Assembly (NCBI RefSeq): GCF_014700075.1
Contig: NZ_JACXBU010000007.1
Coordinates: 248,001 to 312,000, forward strand
DNA from: Pseudomonas sp. JM0905a
GTDB taxonomy: Bacteria; Pseudomonadota; Gammaproteobacteria; Pseudomonadales; Pseudomonadaceae
DNA: 64,000 bases
Direction: 5' to 3'
A model generated the notes under the pieces. The model was not told the DNA's origin. It made no database searches and worked only from the letters and a program-made list of their open reading frames with translations. Below are positions 34,834 to 42,412 of this stretch, piece by piece (positions within the stretch are counted from its first letter, which is position 1; every line of letters starts with the position of its first letter). The translations under genes were made by a program, and so were the position numbers.

Positions 34834-35838
34834 ATGAAAGCAACGTCATTGAACGGCAGCACCAGCAAGAAACGCCCCGCCCTACGCCTGATCAGCACCA
34901 AGGAGCTACCGCGCGAGGATTGGCTGCAGATTCGCAAGCAGGGCATCGGCAGTTCGGATGCTGCTGCGGCCGTAGGCCTGAATCCCTACAAGTCGCAGCT
35001 AGAGCTGTGGTTGGAGAAAACCGGCCGCGATTCCGGCATGCCCAAGGCCGATCCTCAGGATGAGGAAAGCCCGATGTACTGGGGCAATGTGCTGGAGCCT
35101 ATCGTGGCCTGGCACTACAGCAAACGCACGAAGAACAAGGTGCGGCGCATCAACGCCGTGCTGCAGCATCCGGATCCCGAGCTGTCCTGGATGCTGGCCA
35201 ACATCGACCGCGAAGTGATCGGGGCCGACGATGTTCAAGTGCTGGAGTGCAAAACTTGCGGCATAAATGGCGCACGCCTCTGGAAAGAGGGCGTGCCGGA
35301 GTATGTGCAACTGCAAGTGATGCACCAGCTCGCCGTGACCGGCAAGCAGGCGGCAGATGTCGCTGTGTTGCTCGGCGGCCAGACGCTGGAAATCCACCGT
35401 ATAGAGCGGGACGAGCAGATGATTGCTCGCCTGATTGAGCTGGAGCGCAAGTTTTGGCGCTATGTGGAAACCGACACGCCACCACCGGCCGATGGCACGG
35501 CTTCCGCTGACGCGGCGCTGCGCTGTCTCTACCCCGAGGACAACGGCCAGGTCGTCGACTTCAGCGGCCATGCCGGACTGGCCGCTGCCTTCATCGAGCT
35601 CAAGGCCGTTCGACAGTCGATTGCCGACAAGGAAAAGCGAGAGGCCGAGCTCAAGCAGATGCTGCAGCAGGCCATGGGCGATGCCAGCCGAGCGGAGTTC
35701 TCCAATGGCTATGTCAGCTGGCGCAAGTCCAAGGACAGCATCGGTCTGGATGTCGCTCAACTTCTCCAGGATAAACCGTACCTGCAGGCCAAGTACCCGC
35801 TACTGAAACCTGGTGCGCGGCGATTCCTGGTCGGCTGA
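34834..35838 (+). CDS. YqaJ-family (lambda exonuclease-like) recombination nuclease
   Basis: A 334-residue protein; ATG at 34834 preceded by AGGTGA (the longer upstream frame overlaps DUF932). Family motifs: RKQGIGSSDAAAAVGLNPY, MYWGNVLEPIVAWHY, WMLANIDREVIG and VQVLECKTCG (the D...ExK metal site). A C-terminal helical tail with KEKREAELKQMLQQAM follows. It should resect double-stranded DNA to make 3' tails, working with a strand-annealing partner, possibly the next gene. It lies between two intrinsic terminators. Confidence 0.92.
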   Translation: MKATSLNGSTSKKRPALRLISTKELPREDWLQIRKQGIGSSDAAAAVGLNPYKSQLELWLEKTGRDSGMPKADPQDEESPMYWGNVLEPIVAWHYSKRTKNKVRRINAVLQHPDPELSWMLANIDREVIGADDVQVLECKTCGINGARLWKEGVPEYVQLQVMHQLAVTGKQAADVAVLLGGQTLEIHRIERDEQMIARLIELERKFWRYVETDTPPPADGTASADAALRCLYPEDNGQVVDFSGHAGLAAAFIELKAVRQSIADKEKREAELKQMLQQAMGDASRAEFSNGYVSWRKSKDSIGLDVAQLLQDKPYLQAKYPLLKPGARRFLVG

Positions 35839-35865
35839 ATCCAACCCTTACCCCCCTTCCCCCTT

Positions 35866-35903
35866 GGCCAGTCCATGCAGTTCGCTGCGTGGCTGGCCTT
35901 TTT
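35866..35903 (+). terminator. Intrinsic terminator with UUCG loop before the next gene
   Basis: GGCCAGTCCATGCAG and CTGCGTGGCTGGCC pair around the tetraloop TTCG with one internal mismatch, followed by TTTTTC. AGGAG for the following gene starts about 8 bases on. Confidence 0.8.
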
Positions 35904-35922
35904 CATTCCTAGGAGAATCACC

Positions 35923-36825
35923 ATGCTCAAAGGGCTCGCGATCACTCCCCCGGTGCTCGGGCGGATTTCCATCGGCAAGGTCATTGAAAAGAACGGTAAG
36001 CGACTGCCGGAAAAAGATGACCAGTTCACCATCACCTCCCAGATACAGGGCAAGGACGGCTGGCTGCTGCACCCGCTCAATGACGAGCTACGTAAAGGTC
36101 AGGAGGACAAGCTGCGCAGCATTCCGGTGCGCCTGCTGTTCAACGAGCCGGAGCTGAACTTCCGCGCTGACTACACGCTGTTCGATCGGCAGTCAGGACG
36201 CCCCATCTGCGTGGGCAATGGCGAGAGCTGCAAGCGGGTTACCCAGGACGGTATGCAGTCACTGCCCTGTCCCTCACCGGATGCCTGCCCGCTGGCCAAG
36301 GGTGGCGCCTGCAAGCCTTACGGCCGACTGAATGTAGTCATTGGCAATGAGGATCCGCTGGGCAGCTTCGTGTTCCGTACAACCGGCTTCAACAGCATCC
36401 GCACCCTCGCCGCTCGACTGCATTACTTCCAGGCCATCTCGGGCAACCGACTGGCGTGCCTGCCACTGGAGCTGCGTCTGCGCGGCAAATCGACTCGGCA
36501 AAGTCATGGCACACCGATCTTCTATGTCGATCTGACCGTGCGAAACGGTCTGAGCATGGAAGAAGCCCTGCAGGAGGCTCAGCAGTTGGATCAGACCCGG
36601 CAAGAGGCAGGCTTTGACCAAGTGGCGCTGGATACCGCAGCACAGGGTGGCTTTGGCAACGGTGCCTTTGAGGACAGTAACGAAGATGCCGGCGCGGTGG
36701 CCGAGGAGTTTTATCAGTTTGAGGAGCCGCTTCCTCCAGGCGAGGTCAGGCCAGAGACATTACCGCATCGCCCCACACTGGCAGCCAAGCTGGAGGCCAA
36801 AGCTCAGGCAGAGCCGCCAGCATGA
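35923..36825 (+). CDS. Phage-type hydrolase or metal-binding protein
   Basis: A 300-residue protein; ATG at 35923 with AGGAG before it. Pattern: MLKGLAITPPVLGRISIGKV, LPEKDDQFTITSQIQGKDGW, GNGESCKRVTQDGMQSLPCP, CPLAKGGACKPYGRLNVVIG (four cysteines that may bind a metal) and FVFRTTGFNSIRTLAARLHY. Database entries call such proteins hydrolase or metal-binding; location directly after YqaJ suggests a partner in recombination, such as a single-strand annealing protein, but this is inference. The acidic C-terminal tail ends shortly before a small membrane protein. Confidence 0.8.
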   Translation: MLKGLAITPPVLGRISIGKVIEKNGKRLPEKDDQFTITSQIQGKDGWLLHPLNDELRKGQEDKLRSIPVRLLFNEPELNFRADYTLFDRQSGRPICVGNGESCKRVTQDGMQSLPCPSPDACPLAKGGACKPYGRLNVVIGNEDPLGSFVFRTTGFNSIRTLAARLHYFQAISGNRLACLPLELRLRGKSTRQSHGTPIFYVDLTVRNGLSMEEALQEAQQLDQTRQEAGFDQVALDTAAQGGFGNGAFEDSNEDAGAVAEEFYQFEEPLPPGEVRPETLPHRPTLAAKLEAKAQAEPPA

Positions 36826-37019
36826 ATCTTCTGCGCGTCATCTGCCTGTTTCTGCTCTTCATCGCCGCCTTTGCCACAAGTGCTGCACTACTACTGCTCA
36901 CCATCGTCCTGCTGCGATTTCCCCTGCTGTTCTGTGCCGTGTTGCTGAGCTGTGTGATCTTCACGCAAGTGCTCAAGCGGCTGGGCAAGGAGCTCACGTT
37001 CACGTCGATATCCAGGTAG
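36822..37019 (+). CDS. Small two-helix membrane protein
   Basis: A 65-residue protein whose ATG overlaps the stop of the previous gene (ATGA). It begins MNLLRVICLFLLFIAAFATS and continues with LLLLTIVLLRFPLLFCAVLL, then a basic tail (KRLGKELTFTSISR). Two membrane spans are predicted. No known family. Confidence 0.65.
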   Translation: MNLLRVICLFLLFIAAFATSAALLLLTIVLLRFPLLFCAVLLSCVIFTQVLKRLGKELTFTSISR

Positions 37020-37049
37020 GCGTGAACGCCTGCCTGCTGGAGGTTTGAA

Positions 37050-37361
37050 ATGACAACTCGCTGCCTGATCTGCAACTCGTCGGCGGTGCTGTCCAAAGAG
37101 GCAGCCCGAGCCATCGCCCTGCTGATCTGCACTTTGAATGGTCTACTGCGTGCGGCCCAAAAGGCACGCGCACAACCCGTACCGGAACAAGCTGACAGCC
37201 CCATCGAACAGGCCTTCAGCGTCATGCTCGATGGCGTATCCGGGGCCGTAAACGGTTGGGAAGACAGCCAAGCGTTTATCCGCGATGTGCAGCGCTATCA
37301 GTTCCTGAAGTACGACTGCTTGTGCCTGCGGTGCGGCGCGACCTTTGATGAGCCTGGATAG
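37050..37361 (+). CDS. Split zinc-ribbon protein, unknown function
   Basis: A 103-residue protein; GGAGG lies 11 bases before its ATG. CLIC near the N-terminus (MTTRCLICNSSAVLSKEAAR) and CLRC at the C-terminus (YDCLCLRCGATFDEPG) would close one zinc ribbon across a helical insert. This is the same layout as 33360-33698, though the inserts are unrelated. No recognised family. Confidence 0.65.
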   Translation: MTTRCLICNSSAVLSKEAARAIALLICTLNGLLRAAQKARAQPVPEQADSPIEQAFSVMLDGVSGAVNGWEDSQAFIRDVQRYQFLKYDCLCLRCGATFDEPG

Positions 37362-37367
37362 TCCCGG

Positions 37368-37715
37368 TCAAGACTGGCTGAGCCGAAGACTCAGGCGCTC
37401 CACGAAATCCAGCACCAGTTTGCGGTCTGATGCTTCAAGCATGCTGAGCATCCGACTGATCTGCACCGCCTGATCCTCCGGGCGGGTGCTGGACTCCATC
37501 AACAGGTCGGCGGCTTCGCAGCCAAAGATCTCTGCCAGTTCAAACAGGCGAGCGATATTCGGTATCACGACACCCCGCTCAATACGGGATACCGCTTCGC
37601 TGCCGATCTCCAATCGCTCGGCAACTTCTTCCTGCGTGAGGTTCGCCTGCTGACGCTGCCGCGCCACCGCACGCCCCACCAAAACGGCCACACGCTGTTG
37701 TTCTGACTCAGACAT
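37368..37715 (-). CDS. XRE-family helix-turn-helix regulator
   Basis: A 115-residue protein; the ATG at 37715 has GGGAGAG in front (the frame is open 19 codons further up). The HTH spans about 15-70: RQQANLTQEEVAERLEIGSE with AVSRIERGVVIPNIARLFEL and AEIFGCEAADLL. A short helical C-terminal tail (MLSMLEASDRKLVLDFVERL) may dimerise. It is convergent with the upstream module and divergent from the LprI-like gene, and might regulate either. Confidence 0.85.
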   Translation of the reverse strand: MSESEQQRVAVLVGRAVARQRQQANLTQEEVAERLEIGSEAVSRIERGVVIPNIARLFELAEIFGCEAADLLMESSTRPEDQAVQISRMLSMLEASDRKLVLDFVERLSLRLSQS

Positions 37716-37848
37716 GACGCTCTCCCATTCGACCTGAATGGTTGAGCACCACCTCGTTGACATGAAGAACACGCGAAGTTGAGAATCAACTCAATAGGTT
37801 GCATTTCAACCCTAAAAGCAACTCGCCGTACATAAAGGAACCCGCCCT

Positions 37849-38739
37849 ATGCTGCCCCCACTGATTGCAAGGAAAGCCCTACCTACACTCATCATGTACT
37901 TTCTGGTCTCTCCAGTCTTTGCCAATGGCTATTGCGATAGTCGCCAAACCCAGAAGGACTATGACAACTGTTATCGCGTGAACATCGAAGCCCAGACACG
38001 CCTGCTTGAGAAAAACTACCGTGAGGTTATCAACCACCCAAATCTGCCAGCCGATAACCGAGCCAAGCTAGAGCAAAATCAAAACGAGTGGACTGACCAG
38101 GTGAACAGCCAGTGCCGAGACAACTCCTGCATGTTGAGCGCACTGGAAAATCGCAACTCCCAGCTACGCAAGCTTTATCAAGAGCTGCAAGGGCCAAACA
38201 CCACTGCGACAGCCCCGAAAAAAGCCGCATCAGCGGCGCCTCGTCTCACGCTGGAGCAACTGAAAGCCGCCATCCGCAAGGATCACAAATACGAGGTAGG
38301 CTTCGGGCAGGTGCCCAACCAAAGCCGAACCCGTCTCGACTATGCAGGCCTCATCACCTATCAAGGGCAGCAATACGTGATCCCTGCCAATCGGATCACG
38401 GAGATCATTCCTACCTACGTTCACACGGGGGAGGTAAGTGAAGATGGCTGGCCCAAGATACCGGGAGGCTACTGTCGCGGCGTAGACCAGGTTTGCAAGG
38501 ACAGCACAAACGAAACACTTGGAGTGCTACCGGCCTTCTGGGCTGAGCTCAAAAGGCAGAAGCTAATCCCCTCCGATGTCGTTACAGCCAGTACCGAGGT
38601 GGCAGCACCAGTAGCGGACGGCGAGGCCTGTTACGAGCAAAAAATGGCCGACTTTCGTAAGGAGAATGGCGAAGAGGCCATGATCATTCACGACCAGATC
38701 GTTGAATGGGAGCAGCAATGCGGATTGCCTACTGAATAG
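37849..38739 (+). CDS. Secreted protein with LprI-like (DUF1311) domain
   Basis: A 296-residue exported protein. A signal peptide (MLPPLIARKALPTLIMYFLV, cleavage after SPVFA) leads into a cysteine-containing LprI/DUF1311-type domain: CDSRQTQKDYDNCYRVNIEA and NEWTDQVNSQCRDNSCMLSA. From about residue 125 a second, unrecognised region follows (DHKYEVGFGQVPNQSRTRLD). LprI relatives inhibit lysozyme, but that function cannot be assigned safely here. A good terminator follows. Confidence 0.7.
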   Translation: MLPPLIARKALPTLIMYFLVSPVFANGYCDSRQTQKDYDNCYRVNIEAQTRLLEKNYREVINHPNLPADNRAKLEQNQNEWTDQVNSQCRDNSCMLSALENRNSQLRKLYQELQGPNTTATAPKKAASAAPRLTLEQLKAAIRKDHKYEVGFGQVPNQSRTRLDYAGLITYQGQQYVIPANRITEIIPTYVHTGEVSEDGWPKIPGGYCRGVDQVCKDSTNETLGVLPAFWAELKRQKLIPSDVVTASTEVAAPVADGEACYEQKMADFRKENGEEAMIIHDQIVEWEQQCGLPTE

Positions 38740-38751
38740 CACCAGACCTCA

Positions 38752-38806
38752 AGCCCCCTCCATCGTCCGCAAGGGCGTTGGAGGGGGCTTTTCATTTTCT
38801 TTTTCT
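38752..38806 (+). terminator. Rho-independent terminator after the LprI-like gene
   Basis: AAGCCCCCTCCA and TTGGAGGGGGCTT form a strong stem around CGTCCGCAAGGGCG-like loop, followed by TTCATTTTCTTTTTC. Confidence 0.85.
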
Positions 38807-39137
38807 TTTCGGTGCCATAGCAACGTGTCGCCATAATCCCATTTCAAGAACACATTGCGTGCACATGTCGCCGCCAACGACATGTCGGTGCTAGAGCTCT
38901 GATCAATACACGCATTCGCCAGTACCCGTGCACTGACGCCCGGTGAATGCCTGAAAAGCCCCTTTCCCCGCTGAATTCAACCACCAGCCCAAGCCGAAAA
39001 TTGCGAGCTTACGCAGACTAACCATTAAATTGGACGAGACCAAAGCATTAGAATAGACGCACATAAATAATGCAGATGGACGACGAAGATCTGCGCTTCT
39101 ACACTACTGCCGATTAGCCCTTCCTATCAGGCCTCAC
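38807..39137. other. Intergenic region without a supported gene
   Basis: About 330 bases between the terminator and the AAA ATPase gene. It becomes AT-rich after 39015 and should hold the ATPase promoter. A 15-codon frame at 39069-39116 has no ribosome binding site and is not called. Confidence 0.45.
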
Positions 39138-40388
39138 GTGACCACAACCCTTCACCCACGATACCTGCAGCAGCAGGTGATGGACGCTCTGAGCGATACG
39201 CCTGTCGTATGCATCCTTGGCCCGCGCCAGGTCGGCAAAACTACCCTCGCCCGCCAGTTGGAGCCAGAGCGCACCTACATCTCCTTCGACGACAGCACCA
39301 TGCTGGCTGCCGCGCGCTATGACCCACTGGGGTTTGTGGCAGGTCTTCCAGAGCGGGTGATACTCGATGAAGTACAACGCGTTCCCGAGCTGCTGCCCGC
39401 GATCAAGCTCTCAGTCGACAATGATCGGCGCCCTGGCCGCTTCATTCTGACCGGCTCGGCCAATCTGCTATTACTGCCCAATGTGCAGGAGTCGCTCGCA
39501 GGACGGATGGAAGTGATCTATCTCAATCCGCTCTCCGAGCAAGAAAAACACCATAGTGACTTCTCGCTCCTGGAAGCCCTGCTGACCAACCAGATCAAAC
39601 CCGCCATCACGGGAGTTCAGCCACCTGTTGCCGGCATTGCCGAAGCGGTCGTAGGTGGTGGTTACCCCGAACCGAACACAAGAACGGAGGCGCGTGCCCG
39701 GCAGTGGTACCGCCAATACCTGAATGCCATCATTCAGCGGGATGTGCAGGACATTGCCAACATCCGCGACGGCGACGAGCTGCTGCGCCTGCTCCAACTC
39801 ATCGCTCTGCGCACCGGCAATCTGATCAACATCAGCAATCTGATGCAGGACATCGGGTTACAGCGAGACACCATCAGTCGTTACCTGTCGGTGCTGGAGC
39901 GATTGTTTCTGGTACGCACACTGCCCGCCTGGCATCGCAACGCCGCCAAGCGCCTGATCAAGGCCCCCAAGATCTACATCATCGACTCGGGGTTGGGCAG
40001 CTCCCTTACCGGTCTGAAGGCGGCAGACTGGAACAAGCCCGACAACACATTTGGCGGAATGCTGGAGAGCTTTGTCGTACAGCAACTGATCTGCCAGTCA
40101 GGCTGGTGTGACAGCGAACTGCGCTTCTCCCATTACCGCGATAAGGACCAGCTCGAAGTTGACCTGGTCATCGAGCAGGATGACCGACTCTGGGGCGTGG
40201 AAGTGAAAAAGTCGGCCTCTATACAAGGGCGAGATGCTCGCGGGCTGGCACGACTGGCCGAGCAAGCTGGCCGTAGCTGGCAGGGCGGCATCCTGCTGTA
40301 CACAGGTACCAGTACCCTGCCCCTGGCGGACATACCTAACGCCTTTGCAGTACCCATGAGCCAGCTATGGAAAAAAAACGCACCTTGA
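39138..40388 (+). CDS. AAA ATPase with DUF4143 domain
   Basis: A 416-residue protein with a GTG start. Walker A LGPRQVGKTT at about 27-36, Walker B RVILDEVQRVPELL, sensor region FILTGSANLLLL. The C-terminal DUF4143 part contains QYLNAIIQRDVQDIANIRDG, GLQRDTISRYLSVLERLFLV and a nuclease-like LEVDLVIEQDDRLWGVEVKKS. This AAA_14/DUF4143 group is widespread, often on mobile elements, with no settled role. The final D...ExK-like motif suggests a PD-(D/E)XK fold. Confidence 0.9.
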   Translation: MTTTLHPRYLQQQVMDALSDTPVVCILGPRQVGKTTLARQLEPERTYISFDDSTMLAAARYDPLGFVAGLPERVILDEVQRVPELLPAIKLSVDNDRRPGRFILTGSANLLLLPNVQESLAGRMEVIYLNPLSEQEKHHSDFSLLEALLTNQIKPAITGVQPPVAGIAEAVVGGGYPEPNTRTEARARQWYRQYLNAIIQRDVQDIANIRDGDELLRLLQLIALRTGNLINISNLMQDIGLQRDTISRYLSVLERLFLVRTLPAWHRNAAKRLIKAPKIYIIDSGLGSSLTGLKAADWNKPDNTFGGMLESFVVQQLICQSGWCDSELRFSHYRDKDQLEVDLVIEQDDRLWGVEVKKSASIQGRDARGLARLAEQAGRSWQGGILLYTGTSTLPLADIPNAFAVPMSQLWKKNAP

Positions 40389-40453
40389 CCGCCTCTTGGA
40401 CGCACACCGCTGCACTTCAAACACCCGCCACTTGGCTCCCGGGGTAAGTTCTT

Positions 40454-41110
40454 CTAAACGCGCCCGAAACCAAACGTTGGCGACTTACCCTCTGTGTCGT
40501 GACGAGTCTGGCAAAGCGGACTCAAGCTCTGAAAGGCGCTCGACAACCCCATCCCCTGCCCACGCCGAACATGGAGCACTGAGTACCCAGGGTGTTTAAC
40601 CAAGAGCCTCGCTGCCTGCGCAGACTGACCAAGCACTTGAGCCCAGGCAGCCAGCAGACCGCTTGAAAAGTCATTGTCCCACCCGGATCGGTAGTGCCGG
40701 CCGGAGCTATAAGCCTCTCGATTGAGGAATAGAGCCAAGCTGTAAGCCGGCCTCACCAGCGGTAGTGCGTCTCGACGCCAGAAGTAGCGAATCGTGAGAT
40801 TGTGCGCCTTACTCGGAGCTGCCTGGGCAAGCTGCTGCCCTTTTCGTGCTGACGCCTGTATGGCTTGGAAGCATCTTATGATCGCATCCAGCATGGTCGG
40901 GGCATCTGGCAGATCCAGACCAGTTGGCACAGCAAGCTCAAATTTCAAGACAAGCACGCGAGGATTGGTTGCCAGTGCTAGCAACAAGGACAGGCGCAAC
41001 GCTCTTAACCCCCGCAGAGCGAAAGGCCCCTCGTCAGGCATGACGCGTAGGCTGCGATACGAATGAAACCGGAAAGCTGAAACGCCCTCCAAGGATCGGA
41101 CTGATTTCAT
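40454..41110 (-). CDS. Inovirus Gp2/YagK-like protein, catalytic motif lost
   Basis: A 218-residue protein. The ATG at 41110 is preceded by GGAGTG. It resembles the next gene (41180-41833): SLLLALATNPRVLVLKFELA, then LTIRYFWRRDALPLVRPAYS and LALFLNREAY, then AAWAQVLGQSAQAARLLVKH. Where the paralogue has GRPHFHVLLLLNRDAY, this one has VRPAYSLALFLNREAY: both histidines of the HxH pair are missing, so a nuclease role is unlikely. Its ribosome binding site lies inside an inverted repeat. Confidence 0.7.
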   Translation of the reverse strand: MKSVRSLEGVSAFRFHSYRSLRVMPDEGPFALRGLRALRLSLLLALATNPRVLVLKFELAVPTGLDLPDAPTMLDAIIRCFQAIQASARKGQQLAQAAPSKAHNLTIRYFWRRDALPLVRPAYSLALFLNREAYSSGRHYRSGWDNDFSSGLLAAWAQVLGQSAQAARLLVKHPGYSVLHVRRGQGMGLSSAFQSLSPLCQTRHDTEGKSPTFGFGRV

Positions 41111-41111
41111 C

Positions 41112-41162
41112 AAAAACACTCCAGCGGCAGGGATTCATAACCTCTGTCACCGGAGTGTTTTT
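41112..41162 (-). promoter_or_regulatory. Hairpin sequestering the ribosome binding site of the first Gp2-like gene
   Basis: AAAAACACTCC (41112-41122) and GGAGTGTTTTT (41152-41162) are an 11-bp perfect inverted repeat enclosing 29 bases. On the minus strand the arm nearest the ATG carries GGAGTG, the Shine-Dalgarno sequence. The loop includes the element TCATAACCTCTG also found before the second Gp2-like gene. Confidence 0.65.
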
Positions 41163-41163
41163 T
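41135..41163 (-). repeat. 29-base leader repeat, copy 1
   Basis: TCATAACCTCTG, six variable bases, GAGT, one base, TTTTTT (plus-strand order). The same pattern with identical internal spacing occurs at 41863-41891. Each copy lies about 25-30 bases upstream of a Gp2-like start codon. Confidence 0.7.
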
Positions 41164-41179
41164 AACCTGACTTCAGGCC

Positions 41180-41833
41180 TCAGATCCTGCTATGGCCAAA
41201 GCTGTGGTAACGACCTTCAAAGCCGCAGTCCTTGGTCACTTGCTTACACAGATAGCTAGCCCGGTAAAACACCTCACCATAAGCTTGGTGATCACCCCGA
41301 TCCAGTTTGTAGACGGGATTCTCAGGAATGTACGCCAACCCCGCACCAAGCTCATCAGGAAGATCCAGAGCACGAGCCCAGGCAGCTCGAATCCGCTTGT
41401 ACAGATTTTCCTCTTGAGAGTCGAAGCTACCGAGTATGCGATACGCATCGCGGTTGAGCAGCAGTAAGACATGGAAATGCGGTCGCCCATCGCAGCTGTC
41501 AAAACCCACCTCCCTTGCCCAGACATAGCGAACACTGGTGCGATGCGCTGCCCCAGCGCGGTCGTGCTTGATGATGGCCTTGAGGCTCTTGAAAAAGCCC
41601 TTGATGACCTCGTTGCTGAAATCGAGTTGGCCCGCAGTCATCCATTGCGGATAACGCAGGTCGAAACGGACTGCCAGGGTCCGCGGGTGCTCTGCTAGGG
41701 CTCGCTGCAGCGTGAAATGGAGTGCATCGAGGTAGTTCTCGATGAGCGCTCCATACCCGATTATCGTGGGGTATTGCTGGTAGGTTTCACCGGTGTGGAG
41801 TTTGTGGTTATGGTTATTCGGGTTACGGATCAT
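41180..41833 (-). CDS. Inovirus Gp2/YagK-YfjJ family protein with intact HFH motif
   Basis: A 217-residue protein; the ATG at 41833 is chosen for its TGAGTG about 6 bases upstream (GTG/ATG alternatives lie within three codons). YagK/YfjJ C-terminal family pattern: ALHFTLQRALAEHPRTLAVR, FFKSLKAIIKH, SVRYVWAREV then GRPHFHVLLLLNRDAYRILG with the HxH pair of rolling-circle-type nucleases, and YRASYLCKQVTKDCGF with a candidate Tyr near the end. These proteins are found in filamentous phages and islands. A replication-initiator-like role is plausible but unproven. Confidence 0.8.
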   Translation of the reverse strand: MIRNPNNHNHKLHTGETYQQYPTIIGYGALIENYLDALHFTLQRALAEHPRTLAVRFDLRYPQWMTAGQLDFSNEVIKGFFKSLKAIIKHDRAGAAHRTSVRYVWAREVGFDSCDGRPHFHVLLLLNRDAYRILGSFDSQEENLYKRIRAAWARALDLPDELGAGLAYIPENPVYKLDRGDHQAYGEVFYRASYLCKQVTKDCGFEGRYHSFGHSRI

Positions 41834-41862
41834 GGTCATCACTCATTGTGGGTAGGGGTTAC

Positions 41863-41891
41863 TCATAACCTCTGCACACTGAGTATTTTTT
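41863..41891 (-). repeat. 29-base leader repeat, copy 2
   Basis: Second copy of the pattern at 41135-41163: TCATAACCTCTG, CACACT, GAGT, A, TTTTTT. Here the flanking arms pair less well (5 bp of ACTCA/TGAGT). Confidence 0.7.
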
Positions 41892-41950
41892 GATCAGATC
41901 AGTCCTACTCCAAGCAACAGACAAGGCAGTCGATAGCTCTCATGGGCTTC

Positions 41951-42000
41951 ATGTATATTCTCTTTAATTATTAATAATATTATTTATATATTATTATAAC
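41951..42000. other. Extremely AT-rich 50-bp tract
   Basis: About 48 bases are nearly pure A/T, with AATAATATTATT as an inner palindrome and TTATATATTATTATAA beside it. It lies in the gap between the second Gp2-like gene and the AlpA terminator. Possible roles are a DNA-unwinding element, an H-NS/MvaT-type silencing site or a promoter; none can be chosen from sequence alone. Confidence 0.6.
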
Positions 42001-42088
42001 CAGAGCCACCTCCAACTCTCCGACGCCTGTTTTCCCGCCTTTTCCCCGGCAAAATGCTTCTAAAATGACCACTTGGCCACTCGCACAA

Positions 42089-42122
42089 AAAAGCACCGCG
42101 CCGGATGAGCCGGACGCAGTGC
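42089..42122 (-). terminator. Rho-independent terminator after the AlpA gene
   Basis: On the minus strand AGCACTGCGTCCGG and CCGGCGCGGTGCT form a stem around CTCAT, followed by TTTTTTG. It begins shortly after the AlpA stop. Confidence 0.8.
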
Positions 42123-42129
42123 TCTTGTC

Positions 42130-42327
42130 TCAAGCCAATGACTTTCGTCGATCACGCGCCTCGATTCTGGCCATCACCCAAGCTTCTACTTCGTGCGCAG
42201 GCCACCCGACCGCTCTGCCGGTTAGGGCAATTGATCTTGGAAACGTGCCCTGCTTGATGAGCTTGTAGATCAAGCTACGGGACAGCCCGGTGGCTTCAAT
42301 GACAGCTTTCAAGCGCAGGATTTTCAT
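42130..42327 (-). CDS. AlpA-family regulator / excisionase-like protein
   Basis: A 65-residue MerR/AlpA-type helix-turn-helix protein: LKAVIEATGLSRSLIYKLIK, QGTFPRSIALTGRAVGWPAH, then EVEAWVMARIEARD. AlpA proteins of P4-like elements control the integrase or act in excision, so this is the likely partner of the integrase at the opposite end. The ATG at 42327 is preceded by AGAGGT, which is inside a hairpin (42337-42358). Confidence 0.9.
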   Translation of the reverse strand: MKILRLKAVIEATGLSRSLIYKLIKQGTFPRSIALTGRAVGWPAHEVEAWVMARIEARDRRKSLA

Positions 42328-42336
42328 ATTGCGGCA

Positions 42337-42358
42337 CCTCTGAGTATTGGTTCAGAGG
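42337..42358 (-). promoter_or_regulatory. Hairpin sequestering the alpA ribosome binding site
   Basis: CCTCTGA (42337-42343) and TCAGAGG (42352-42358) form a perfect 7-bp stem with an 8-base loop. On the transcript the arm near the start codon is TCAGAGG, which contains the AGAGG used for ribosome binding, 8 bases before the ATG. Confidence 0.65.
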
Positions 42359-42412
42359 ATGGGCCTCGCCAGTAAAAAACATTCGCAAACTCGGCTCTGC
42401 GGGCCTTCAGAG

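Noticed and set aside
39069..39116. 15-codon leader-peptide-like frame before the AAA ATPase
   Set aside because: No ribosome binding site and no following attenuator hairpin.
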